Positions 1 through 9,805 of a stretch of DNA of 64,000 nt are shown here, piece by piece (position 1 is the first letter of the stretch; each line of letters begins with the position of its first letter). This stretch comes from Endocalyx cinctus (lineage: Eukaryota; Ascomycota; Sordariomycetes; Amphisphaeriales; Apiosporaceae). The position numbers and the translations under genes are program-made. The notes below the pieces were generated by a model that worked only from the letters and a program-made list of their open reading frames with translations, was not told the DNA's origin and did no database searches. The DNA lies in the NCBI GenBank assembly GCA_001600455.1, contig BCKC01000005.1, positions 1,364,001 through 1,428,000 of the forward strand. Reading direction: 5' to 3'.

Positions 1-1562
1 ATTGAAGATATCGAGACATCCTCCTCTCCGACGTTTTTCTGCTCGGTAGATGATTGAGAATGCTTTTGCTGGTCTTCTGATTGAGATGCTTGCTTCGAGC
101 TTTCGATTTTAGGAGAGCATATCCGGGAGTGATGGCGGTCTTCGACAAGATATTTATTGTCATCTTGTTCGAGCCAATATAAATCCGCCAGCATATCGGC
201 AGGGTCGATGATCCAGTCCATTCGCGGTCTCTTCGGTTTCCCCGTAGCTGAACTTGGGCGTTGGACATTGAGAGGATGAAGCTGATCACCGTTCTCATGA
301 GCGCTCGGAAAAGGTGGTAACGACGACGGCGCGTTCATCGCATGAGGGTTAGATGCCGACGCCGCTATCTCGTTTACCCATTCGGTGACCTTGTTGACGT
401 TTGCAAAGCCTTGGGCTTCTCCATCAATAGATTTACGCTCGCGGGCTCGGATCTTGCGATTTCGAATATATTGTAGCGGGTTATAAGGACGGCCGGGTGA
501 CTCCTGCGGTGTGGTAGATGGGATATTGGAGGGACTCGTGGATAGAGGTGATGTCGGAGGACTAGAGATGGACGTTCTAGGAGGGGTTTCCGGCATCAGA
601 GGCGGCACGAATTGCAGAAGTCTTCTGTATTCGTTCATTAGCTCCAGATGCTCTTTCGCCTTCTGTGCTCTGTTAAGCATGGAAGGTGAAAAATTGTACG
701 AATAGTTCGTGTCTTGGTCGAAAGGAATAAGGGGCTGGTTTAGTGCAGGCGTTGATATTTTCCGCGGTGTTGCCGTTCTCCCTGGTTGTGGCGAAATGTT
801 GCGAGATATGCGCCTCTGCTGTTGTAAATGCTGCTTAAGACTCGCCCCGGCAGCAGAGTTATCCGGCACAGGTGTTAACTTGGGCGGAAGAGGACTCGAC
901 GTGTTCCTCCTAGCAGCTAACCGTCTCGATTCACTCAGATTCAACGCCATGTTCACGATCTGGGTTGAATCCATATCAATCGGCGGCGAGCTATTGGATG
1001 TGGACTTTGACAGGGAGCTGTGCCGCCTCTCTTCGCGCGCACCATAGTTCAAGACAGCGGAAGGTCGGCGATAATCCGATTTATCCTTCTCGTAAGAGTC
1101 AATTCCGAGCCCGGCGTAAGAATGCGCGTTAGGTTCAGGAGTAGGTTGTGTGCTTAGAGAATATCTGGCGCTACGGCCATTAACCGGTGTCCGCGATTTT
1201 CTTCGGGGATCAACTCGGTTGAGAATATTAGACTTGGACGTCTCGTCGGGTATCGGGTTCGGGAGGAGGAAACCACCAGTTGACTTTGGCCTAGACGACC
1301 GACGGTTGCGATGGATGTCATGATTAGGACTTCGGGTCCTATACCCGATCGGCGGCGTGTTTGCATTTTGGCTGATGGCATCGTAAGGAATATGGTCGGT
1401 AGAAGAATCGAGATGACTATTCATGATAGTACTAGATTCTCCTGTTTCGTAACTCCCATGGCTCTTTGAGGACCTTGATACCGATGCTCTAGGAAGGTAG
1501 TGATGTCTAGGGATATCGGGTTCGGAGGGTCGGGTTCGTTCATTGTCGTTGAGGGTACCCAT
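1..1562 (-). CDS. conserved fungal low-complexity protein, 3' end cut by window
   Basis: The frame is open without a break from the ATG at 1562 down to base 1, so about 520 residues are present and the C terminus lies outside. An in-frame stop at 1596-1598 makes 1562 the first possible start; a later ATG at 1424 is also in frame. The protein is rich in Ser, Pro, Arg and Asn and looks disordered. The clearest conserved piece is around 440-530, encoding RPYNPLQYIRNRKIRARER followed by VNKVTEWVNEIA, and then a PKRPRMDWIIDPADMLADLYW stretch. I recall this kind of block from uncharacterised fungal proteins possibly related to yeast Mtc4 (telomere capping/transport), but this is from memory and weak. 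No enzyme motif is visible. Confidence 0.7.
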   Translation of the reverse strand, partial: MGTLNDNERTRPSEPDIPRHHYLPRASVSRSSKSHGSYETGESSTIMNSHLDSSTDHIPYDAISQNANTPPIGYRTRSPNHDIHRNRRSSRPKSTGGFLLPNPIPDETSKSNILNRVDPRRKSRTPVNGRSARYSLSTQPTPEPNAHSYAGLGIDSYEKDKSDYRRPSAVLNYGAREERRHSSLSKSTSNSSPPIDMDSTQIVNMALNLSESRRLAARRNTSSPLPPKLTPVPDNSAAGASLKQHLQQQRRISRNISPQPGRTATPRKISTPALNQPLIPFDQDTNYSYNFSPSMLNRAQKAKEHLELMNEYRRLLQFVPPLMPETPPRTSISSPPTSPLSTSPSNIPSTTPQESPGRPYNPLQYIRNRKIRARERKSIDGEAQGFANVNKVTEWVNEIAASASNPHAMNAPSSLPPFPSAHENGDQLHPLNVQRPSSATGKPKRPRMDWIIDPADMLADLYWLEQDDNKYLVEDRHHSRICSPKIESSKQASQSEDQQKHSQSSTEQKNVGEEDVSISS

Positions 1563-2582
1563 AGCGCAGTACTTTCCAAATAAATTTCTCGCATATTATA
1601 AACTCTTCTACTCATTCAAGCCTCCCCCAAAAAAGCAATAGTTTTACGAATGTTAATGAATAACGTCAACGTCTATAACTTGGAGACAATGCATTTTACT
1701 TTCAAATGGATTAAATTGAGAAGTATTAGGATTCAGAATTAGGAACTATGATTCATCAGACGTCAAGAGGAATACAAAGTGACAAATCATGATGAGTGTT
1801 CTTCTGTAATGGTAATGACTGTTGATATGTAGAGTATTAATTGTGATGTTCGAAATATGGGTATAACCTTGGAAACTATCCATCAAATTAGTCCAAGAAA
1901 AGGGTTCACGAGTTGTAATGGAATGCGCAGTAGTGTCAAAGTTAGCGTGGGAGCGTGCCACGGGTAGGTAGTATATGGCCCCTTATGCAGTTAAATTTAC
2001 TGCTATAATATACTGTATGTGCTCTGTGTGCACTCTGTATAGTTACACTATTCTGTACTCCGTATAGTGCTCCGTATGATACTCCGTATACTACGTCAAT
2101 TCAAACTTTGGAACACACTGGCTGATGGACACTACCTAAATACAGGCTAAGGTTAGGTCCGATACAGTGGACATACCCTGGTACCGTGACCGAAATATCG
2201 AAACCCCCTCCCTCAGCTTACATGCATGGACTATGCACTATCCGACTATTTCGTCCAATCTTTGTTTAGTTGACATGTGAATTCCAGCATCCCCCTGTTA
2301 CACCCTGCCGTAAAATCATGGTTATCACCTCTGTATTTACGTACTAGAATAAGTACTACACTACTTAAATAGTTAAGTATCAAATTGATTTTCATCCGGA
2401 ATAGGTACTTATTTAAGTATATCTTTTAAGGTAAGCAAACGGGCAAGTAAAAATAAGCTTAACTACAGAGGTACTTGATAACAAACTCGCTTAATCACAT
2501 ATTACTACTTATATTCTCTACTATTCGCTACCTCGTGTTCCGTCGCCGTCTTCTGATCAGTACATTACTCGCCAACGTAAAC
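1563..2582. other. intergenic, no gene seen
   Basis: This AT-rich spacer holds the promoter of the gene at 1-1562 and the 3' flank of the kinase gene. A run at 2030-2100 repeats CTCCGTAT three times, including two exact TACTCCGTA copies (2056-2064 and 2080-2088). AAGTACTTA/TTTAAGTA-type palindromes lie at 2340-2430. No reading frame here resembles a protein. Confidence 0.6.
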
Positions 2583-4779
2583 CTAAGCCGTGCCCTTTTT
2601 AATGGCATTTGACATTCCCTGCAGCATTTCGTACAACGCCCAAGCTCCTGGATCCGGCAACTCTTGTCCAGCAGCCTCGGCCACGTACGTCGCTCTTCCG
2701 AACTTAGCCTTTAAGTACCTGGTAGCCTCTGCCTTCTCCGCCGCCCGCTCGACTGCCAAGTGGAAGTCGTTCGTCTCGGCGAACCTATACGCGAATGGAA
2801 GCAATACGTCCATCACTGTTCTGTCGCCCTCGCGAGCGCTGGTGTATGACTTGAGAGTAGTGACCGCCTCGGCGAGAGCCTGCGCGTATGTGCTTGCGTC
2901 TGGTGACGATGTCCCGAGGGCTAAAACCTTGCTCTTGAGAGAGGTCGTGAAGGCCGATAGTAGGATACCGAATATTCCGCCTAACGTACCTCCCATATCA
3001 TCCACGGCTCCGGTAGTTGAAAGCAGGAATCCGAGCACCGATCCTGTCTTCGCGACGCCGTTGTCCAGATTGCGAATGATTGCTAGTACCCATCCTGTTA
3101 ATATCTCTCTTCAAATTCGTATCGGTGAAATGTGACTTACACTTGGAAACTCCTTCCACGGCTTCTCCGCAATCGCCATCACCCATCACCATATCCCATT
3201 TGGTGAGGTTAGGTTCAGCTGCTATAGCTGCTTCGCAGCCTGAACGAATGATAGAGTCAAGAGTTGCCGGTTCAACTATTGGATGGTTAGCCGCTTTTTT
3301 TCCCCCTTCGTAAAAAGGATAATATGTGTAACTGACTTATGATATCGCCTCCATTTGTACCATCCTCCTTTGGCTTGCCACTGTCTGTAGGGATTGTGGA
3401 CGCTTGAGGGGCTGACTCTGCGGTTTTCCTCGCAGCCGAGCTGAACTGGTTTGGCCAACATGGAGCCGACGTCTTATAATCGAGAAGGTCCAAAAGCTCT
3501 GGTACGTCGGCAGAAGACTCGGTCGCTGCTTTTGACAGATTGCAGAGGGATACGGAGAATCCCGGGGCATTTAGTGAAGTCTCAAATACACCCGAAAATA
3601 TCCGCGCCGGCTTTATTTTCCACTTGGTGTCTATTCATAATGTTAGCTCTACTCAACGAAGGGGGGTTCAAAGTGTACAGTGTTCAGAAATACATACCAA
3701 GTTGTTGAATAACCTCATCTGTGAGAGCGCCTAGCTCCAAACTTGAAAGCCCTCCGTAGTTGTTCACAACCAACACAACTGAGTCTTCTGGGTTTTCGAA
3801 AGATACGAAGCCTCGTTCAGGGTCTGTCGTATCGCAGAGTGCTTTTAATATCTGGCTAATAAGGTCTTCTACCGAAGGAAATGGTGATATTTGACGGGCA
3901 CCCTGAATGTATAATCAGTATCCCGGCGGAGCTTAGATGAATGAAGTGTTGTGAACTTACCGGTTCATTGTGAATACCAGCTCCTATAACGCATACATCA
4001 TTCGGAATTGATTCGTGAACCTGGCGACCGGGAACATGGCAATGGTCCAAAGAAGAACCAATTGACACGGTCTGTGCATTGATTGCCTTTCCAATGTCTA
4101 CACATTTTTGAAAGCTGTACTTCTTTGACGCAGCAGCACCCACGATCTTAAGACCTACTCCGTATCAGCAATGTTATCATACTGTATCTTTTTTTTTTTT
4201 CATTCCAACTTACCAACTATATGACCCGGCAGACCTCTACGTCCGACGGCCTTTGACTTGGTCCGACCTATAGATACGTCGTCGGTTTGAGGAAGTACGA
4301 TAACGTTCTTGCACAGCCCTTCCGCCTTCGCTCTTTCTGCGGCGAGTCCAAAATGCAACTTATCGCCTGTGTAATTTGTGATCATGAGGATTATGCCTTC
4401 GGAGGACGGACGAGCTCGCATGGCGGTCAAGACTTGTTTGGCGCTGGGTGAAGCGAAGATATCTCCGCAAGCGGCGGCCGAAAGGAGGCCTTCACCGACG
4501 AAACCCGACCACTGCAATCGAAGATTTTTGTTAGTTAACCTTTTTCAAATAGCTTAAGCTCGTATTTTCTGATTTATTGATTCAGAGACGTACCGCCGGC
4601 TCATGACCTGAACCACCACCACCGATCACTGATACGCAGGCTGAGTCTCCATGGGTAGTGTAGACCACCCTTTCTGTCTCATTTAACGAAAGATGAGGGT
4701 TGGCGACCGTCAATGCTCTCAAGGCTCGAGGCACAAGAGTGTTGGCTGCGGTATCTGGAAAATAATGTTTGCTAGACAT
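2583..4779 (-). CDS. DAK1: two-domain ATP-dependent dihydroxyacetone (or erythrulose) kinase
   Basis: Seven exons fit in phase: 4594-4779, 4214-4511, 3961-4154, 3698-3902, 3337-3630, 3141-3275 and 2583-3082, giving 603 residues, the usual length for eukaryotic DAKs. The DhaK-like half carries the glycine loop GGGGSGHEP (residues 53-61) and GAGIHNEPG, whose His223 should bind the ketose covalently as a hemiaminal. The DhaL-like half carries MGDGDCG (423-429), the Asp cluster that binds Mg-ATP, and LDNGVAKTGSVLG. Known members phosphorylate dihydroxyacetone; relatives in tetritol pathways (Yarrowia EYK1, mycobacterial LerK/DerK) phosphorylate erythrulose, and sequence alone does not separate them. 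It is divergent from a Zn2Cys6 gene across 4780-5443. The fifth intron uses a weaker GTCAGT donor. The gene is intact. Confidence 0.93.
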
Positions 4780-5443
4780 TTTTGATGTAGTTTTTTTTTT
4801 TTTTTTTGGAATTTTTTTTCTTCAAAATCGGAGGTCAAAAGAGTTGACAGAGGAATAGTTCACGATAGATTTGGGTGTTTCAACTAACTATTTTAAATGA
4901 AGACATAGAGCTAAAAACTAGATAGTAACGCGCGGTCCTAGACACGAGGGGATCGTGATATATGCCGTGCCTCCCCTTCCCCCCTTTTTTTTTCATTAAT
5001 AGCCCTCGTGAACCGAGCATTTTTTTTCTTCCACATTCTAGACCTCGAAAAATCAGTTTTATCCAGCTTCACGATAAATTATGCAGTATCAAAAAGGATA
5101 AAACTGGTCCATGCTAAGAAGAAAAATCAATTTTGTCAGTTGGATAAGGTTTTGTTAGGCGATAAGCTGTGAAGTAGACGACGTCAAGACTTGCCGCGTC
5201 TCGAGGTCATTACTCAGGGGCCCCGAGTAATTGTTGTGCGGGGATTGGAGTTTGTGGGTTTCGTTTTTCAATAGAACAGCCCACCAGCTAAACCAGATTG
5301 GTCTAGAGCTTTCTTCTCCCATGACCAACTATGTAATGCTCAATTTTGACTTGAACCTCGATTCGCGATTCTTCTCTTATTCGACAATTTCTGCAACCTT
5401 CTCAACGACATGCGTCTCGGCGCTGGTTCGTTTCATGCTGATT
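4780..5443. promoter_or_regulatory. bidirectional promoter A (kinase / Zn2Cys6 regulator)
   Basis: This 664 bp region lies between two divergent ATGs. It holds CCGCGTCTCGAGG at 5194-5206, immediately followed by an inverted repeat ATTACTC-N9-GAGTAAT at 5209-5231 whose spacer is AGGGGCCCC. The CGTCTCGAGG core recurs in the other two divergent promoters of the cluster (9325-9334 reverse, 12628-12637). Long T tracts (4791-4807, 4985-4993, 5023-5029) lie on the kinase side. A further inverted repeat, CACGA-N5-TCGTG, is near 4942. That these sites bind the neighbouring regulator is inference. Confidence 0.55.
5194..5231. promoter_or_regulatory. cluster motif copy A: CCGCGTCTCGAGG plus GGGGCCCCGAG inverted repeat
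   Basis: CCGCGTCTCGAGG (5194-5206) is identical over 13 bases to 12625-12637, and CGTCTCGAGGTCAT (5197-5210) is identical over 14 bases to the reverse complement of 9321-9334. The following GGGGCCCCGAG matches the GGGGTCTCCCCGAG block after copy C at nearly the same spacing. Confidence 0.55.
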
Positions 5444-7772
5444 ATGGATCGGACAGGGTTGACGGTCCATCCTACTACCGCCCGAGTTCCATCCCAGGTG
5501 GTCATCACCACTCCATCCGTTGAAGAGGAGCCTCCGAAGAAGAGGATCCGTAAATCTCGGAGCCGCGGGTTGAGGACGAAAACAGGCTGGTAAGTTCTTT
5601 TCTCTAGCTTCGGGAGAAGATGCGACAAATGATAGAAATTTCACGGCGGAAGTGCCTTTTTCCTTCCAGTGTTTACGTGTTATATGACGTTTCTCTATGC
5701 TAACGCGTTTCTTCGTACCCTTTTTTTTTAGTTTAACATGCCGCAAACGTCATAAGAAATGTGACGAGACTGGTATGGTTTATATGTTTATTAATTTAAA
5801 CGTGTCCGTGTTTATTATTATCTCATTACTTACTTATTGATTCAGTTCCGATTTGCGGGCCTTGTTCCATCTCAAAAAGAGACTGTGTTTACGCGGACCC
5901 ATCAGGGCCGAGCTCCATCCCCCAGACCAAGCCACTCGCTAAGGTCGAATTCGCCGTAAACAAAAATTCCTCGGCTTCATTTTCCACCTTACCGAATGAA
6001 ATTACTAATCACATTACCCCGAGTCCCCATTCCCTCGCACCCGTTCCGGAAGAAGACATTTCGGGCTCTCATGCCTCTCTTCAATCCGGAGACCCGTATC
6101 ATTATGCCTGCTCACCTGACACTGTGCTGTCTGATGCCCTCCCCGCGGATCAAGCATCAACGCGCTGGCTTGACCTTCTCGCCACCGACGCGGCTCAGGC
6201 CGATGGTGGTTTCTCCTTAGCTCCCAGTCCCGCGGGAACAGAAAGCAATTCGAGCGCGAATTTCAATGAATTAAATAGAAGTGAGAAATTACGTTCTTCC
6301 ACTGTGTCCGATAGTACAGACAGCGCCGCAACAGAGCGACACGCGTGGCAATCAGCCCAAGATATTACTTTACAGAGCCATGAAGCTATACTATTTCGAA
6401 CATTTGCCGAGAGGGCGGCGTCGTGGGTAAGCTCAGCGAGAACCTAATTATTTCGAAGCACGTCTAGCTAACTAAGTTCTTCAATGTAGCTTGATCTTTT
6501 TGATCCCTTCAAACATTTCTCGACATACGCGACCCGATTAGCAGTAAGTACTAATTTAACTTTTCAAGTTTCGAGAAGGCTTCGGCGCTAATGCCATATC
6601 TAGTTACGGAATATGGGCCTGATGAAGGCAATATTAGCCCTTTCGGCTCGACATAATGCTATGTTACAAGCAAAATCGGGACAAAACAACATAGACCCAA
6701 GCCAAGCGATACAATATTACTACGAAACGCTCCACTACGTCCAGACAGCGCTCAAATATAATAGTTATGCACACTCGGAGGAGCTGCTGGGTACAGCTCT
6801 AGTCATCTCAACGTATGAGATGCTGGACGCGTCGGACAGTAATTGGCAACGACACCTAAAAGGCGTATTCTGGATCCAAAGATCCCAAGACGTAAACGGC
6901 GGGTCCGGAGGACTGCGACAATCCGTCTGGTGGGCATGGCTACGCCAAGATATATGGGCCGCTTTCCGCGAACGCCGACGTTGCCTGAGCTTCTGGCGTC
7001 CCGTGAAAGACTACTCCGAGCTGAACCAGGACGAGTTGGCGGATCGGTCGATCTACCTCTTGTCGCAGACCGTCAATTACTGCGCCAACCCGGACGCGTC
7101 GTCTTCCGATCCCGCGACGATCGCGCGGCGGAACGAAGCCGGCGAGATCCTGCTCGCCATGCTGGAGAGGTGGAAGTCCTTCCTAGGGCCCAAATTCCAA
7201 CCGCTCCCTTCCGCCACGTCGCCCTTGATCTCCCCGACCATCTCGGCCGTGTTCGAGTCTATCTGGATACACCCGCCGCAGTTCGCCGTCGCTATCCAAG
7301 TGTACAACTTTGCTCGTATACTCATCACTCTCCACCGCCCTGCCGTAGCCGGGTTCGACGGATATCTTAAAACACAGGTAAGCTATTATCAATCTAACAC
7401 TAAATACGATGAGTTGCTAATATGACATTCCTACTCTCACTACAGAGAATTCTGACCGAGGCCGTGGCAACAATCTGCGGCATCGCCATGGAGCTTAAAG
7501 ATGAAGGCTGTCAAATCTTATCTGCCCAGTGTTTATACGGAGGTAAGTCTATTTCCTTCCTCTTTCTTCCTTCCTTGTTTCTCTTTTTTTCTTCGGTTCT
7601 TCTCTAGATTAGACACAGTACTGAGAAGATGACTACAGCCGGTCTCTGCGCACAAGACGAAGCAAAGCGGGAAGCGATTATTTCTCTCATCGGCGCTTGC
7701 GAAGAACGGACCGGTTGGCCAATGGATACTTACAAAAATGACCTGAGAAGTGAATGGGCGAAAATTGGTTAA
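5444..7772 (+). CDS. Zn2Cys6 transcription factor (Fungal_trans_2 type), probable cluster regulator
   Basis: Exons that join in phase are 5444-5589, 5732-5772, 5846-6426, 6490-6543, 6604-7377 and 7446-7542. The binuclear zinc cluster is spread over the first three: Cys49, CLTCRKRHKKC, then VPICGPCSISKRDC, preceded by a basic stretch KKRIRKSRSRGLRTK. The middle and C-terminal part, with MGLMKAILALSARH and TICGIAMELKD, is typical of the fungal transcription factor 2 family. The start is uncertain: in-frame ATGs exist at 5321, 5336, 5435 and 5444, and I chose the last as the least odd N terminus. The last part, ending in RTGWPMDTYKNDLRSEWAKIG before the TAA at 7770-7772, is clearly family-like but does not join in phase from the GTAAGT donor at 7543, so the final splice or a frameshift is unresolved. 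It probably regulates the adjoining metabolic genes. Confidence 0.85.
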
Positions 7773-8211
7773 AAATCTAGCTTTGAATCTTGGCGTTTGG
7801 GTAATGAGCATTTGGTATTTGTTACGACGAATTTCTGAATGGTTTAAGGGACTCCCACGTGGGGCATGAAACGGGTTGAAAATAGTGTTTGTCTATATAT
7901 TATATTTATGTGTCATAATTTGAACGTCACCAGTACTGTACGAATCTATACTTTAGGAATAATAACCTTTCGGTCTCTCGCATTAGCACAAGAAGCTCCC
8001 TTTCGAGAATAATATGGTTTCATAGAAGGTTCTTATGCTCATGGCTGGGCTTGGTTGAATATTTATCACAGCCATTGTCGTAACCTCAGGTGATGCTTTT
8101 TTTTTCATCTTCTATTTTTTTTTATATAAGTCTATAGTAGTTTTATATGATATTCAAGAGCCTTATTTCTTTTCTCATATCCAAATACCCTTTTGCCATG
8201 TATAATTCCTC
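7773..8211. other. 3'-3' spacer
   Basis: This spacer lies between the convergent ends of the regulator and the RpiB gene. It contains a palindromic CCCACGTGGGG at about 7856-7866 and T-rich stretches near 8098-8125. No coding signal is seen. Confidence 0.55.
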
Positions 8212-8810
8212 TTAGCTTGATTTTGCGTCGTAGTCGTTAATCAATTGGACCTTAGCAGCGGAACCAGAAGTCTAGAAATGCAAAAATTCCCAAGTCAGCG
8301 ATTAAACACCCTCTTTCTAAACTCTAATGCTCCTATCATAGGATATAGACAAGGTTGAAAAGGAAAAAATAATTGAAGAGAAGAGGGAAGGATAAAACTC
8401 ACCGTATCAAACGTATATCCCAACCACTCCTTCACCAACCTCCTCGCCAGCTCGATACCAATAACCCTCTGTCCAAGACACAGCACCTGCGCGTTGTTGC
8501 TCAGTATAGCCCTCTCGACGCTGAAGCTGTCGTGGGCGGTCACGGCCCGCACGCCGGTGACCTTGTTCGCGGCGATGGCGACGCCCAAGCCGGTACCGCA
8601 GATGAGCAGGGCGCGGTCGGCCTCGCCCTTGGCCACCAGCTCCGCCGCCGCGATCGCGTATTGGGGGTACGCCGTCTTGTCGGTGCACGAGCCGGGACCG
8701 ACGTCCACGACCGAGGCTACGCGGGGGTCGGCGTTGAGATCCTTAGTCAGCGTCGCCTTGTAGTCGAATCCGGCGTCGTCGCCGCCCACAACGATGCGAA
8801 GGCCTGCCAT
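8212..8810 (-). CDS. rpiB: RpiB/LacAB-type sugar-phosphate isomerase
   Basis: Two exons, 8403-8810 and 8212-8271, give 155 residues, a normal RpiB length. The start [10 protein letters not shown] is fixed by the family N terminus; the upstream ATGs at 9080 and beyond belong to a chance open frame. RpiB enzymes interconvert aldose and ketose phosphates such as ribose-5-P/ribulose-5-P or erythrose-4-P/erythrulose-4-[15 protein letters not shown] contains the catalytic Cys71, followed by [25 protein letters not shown]. At the usual Asp-His pair near the N terminus this protein has Asp11-Asp12, so the phosphate-contacting His is replaced; this may reflect a different substrate. The second exon ([19 protein letters not shown]) is short and not recoverable as an ORF. 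It is divergent from the aldolase gene. Confidence 0.9.
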
Positions 8811-9320
8811 TTTTTTTTTTCTTTTCGGTTCGTTGGTTGGGATTGGGATGAAGAGGGGTTGGTTTGATTGGTTTGGTGATAATTGGTGGTGGCGGTGGCG
8901 GTGGTAGGTGTTGGTCGGATGGAAAAAAAAACAAGGATTCGTGAAAAGATGTTCGTATAATACGTCGCGTAAAGGAGAGATAGGGATCAACAGGGGAAAG
9001 TTGGAGATTATCCGTTGTTGGCAAAAAAAAATGTCGTAGCAAGTATAGAGAAATATCACGATAAACCCATGTCCTGTCAAATGTCGTGAGACGCGAACTA
9101 CTTGAAATTTCTATTCTAGCTCCCGCGAAGAACCGAAGCCGCGAGAGGGTGCTTGCGCTTCGCGTCCACGCCTTAATTAGGATACATATGACGGGATAGG
9201 TATCGGGGCCGAGTTCTATCACCTCTTCGGGACTTTCATTTGCTGTAGAGGAACCAGATCTGGCAGTAAGATTTGGAGATCTCGGCGGTTGGACGCGAAA
9301 CGCAGTGAGGTACCGTTCCG

Positions 9321-9334
9321 ATGACCTCGAGACG
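9321..9334 (-). promoter_or_regulatory. cluster motif copy B: ATGACCTCGAGACG
   Basis: The 14 bases are the exact reverse complement of 5197-5210 in promoter A, and the 10-base core CCTCGAGACG matches the reverse complement of 12628-12637 in promoter C. It sits about 511 bp from the RpiB ATG and 472 bp from the aldolase ATG. Confidence 0.5.
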
Positions 9335-9425
9335 AGGTAATTGGAGAAAGCTGCGGGGATACCTGTCTTTCCACTATTACCCCTCTGCCCCTCTCCCACG
9401 ATGGAGCCTCCCTTCCCCCCCTAAC

Positions 9426-9598
9426 CCACGAAGCGTGGAGATAGTTCAAAAGAGCCAGGAACAAATTTAAACCCTCGTTTCGTGTGGAGATTTAGTTCTT
9501 GATGAGATGTGACTAGAGGTATATTCCAGACCAATTATTGGTCACATTTACTAAAATAAGTGATGTTGAAGGGAAAAAAAACTTTCCACGACGCGTGG
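9426..9598. promoter_or_regulatory. pair of CCACG-N3-CGTGG inverted repeats
   Basis: CCACGAAGCGTGG (9426-9438) and CCACGACGCGTGG (9586-9598) are two perfect 5 bp arm dyads with 3 bp spacers, 160 bp apart, both continuing GTGGAG. Their layout suggests binding sites for a dimeric factor. I did not find the same dyad in promoters A or C. Confidence 0.45.
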
Positions 9599-9805
9599 AG
9601 TTAATCCGCATATGACCTCACTGTCTGTCGTCAAAAGGAAAAAGCCGGGAATACCCTTAATTGGATTTTCTTCCATCATAGTATGACTTTCTGCGTTTCA
9701 TAGCAATTGCATCTCATTTTAGCCACCGTAAGACGTTACATACAGTTTGAGTATTGCCAAGTATCGTGGGTATTTTTCACTTGATCGAGAATAACTAGGA
9801 ACAAG

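Larger units (their letters stand above)
8811..9805. promoter_or_regulatory. bidirectional promoter B (RpiB / aldolase)
   Basis: This 995 bp shared upstream region holds the cluster motif ATGACCTCGAGACG at 9321-9334 (reverse orientation of copy A). It also holds two strong inverted repeats of the form CCACG-N3-CGTGG, at 9426-9438 (N3 = AAG) and 9586-9598 (N3 = ACG), each followed by AG. A third GTGGAGAT half-like site starts at 9484. A long A/T tract precedes the RpiB ATG (8811-8822). Confidence 0.55.

Noticed and set aside
8295..9399. Long open frames extending the RpiB frame upstream and antisense to it
   Set aside because: They run through the T-rich leader and promoter; the RpiB family start at 8810 and the antisense GC-rich coding bias explain them.
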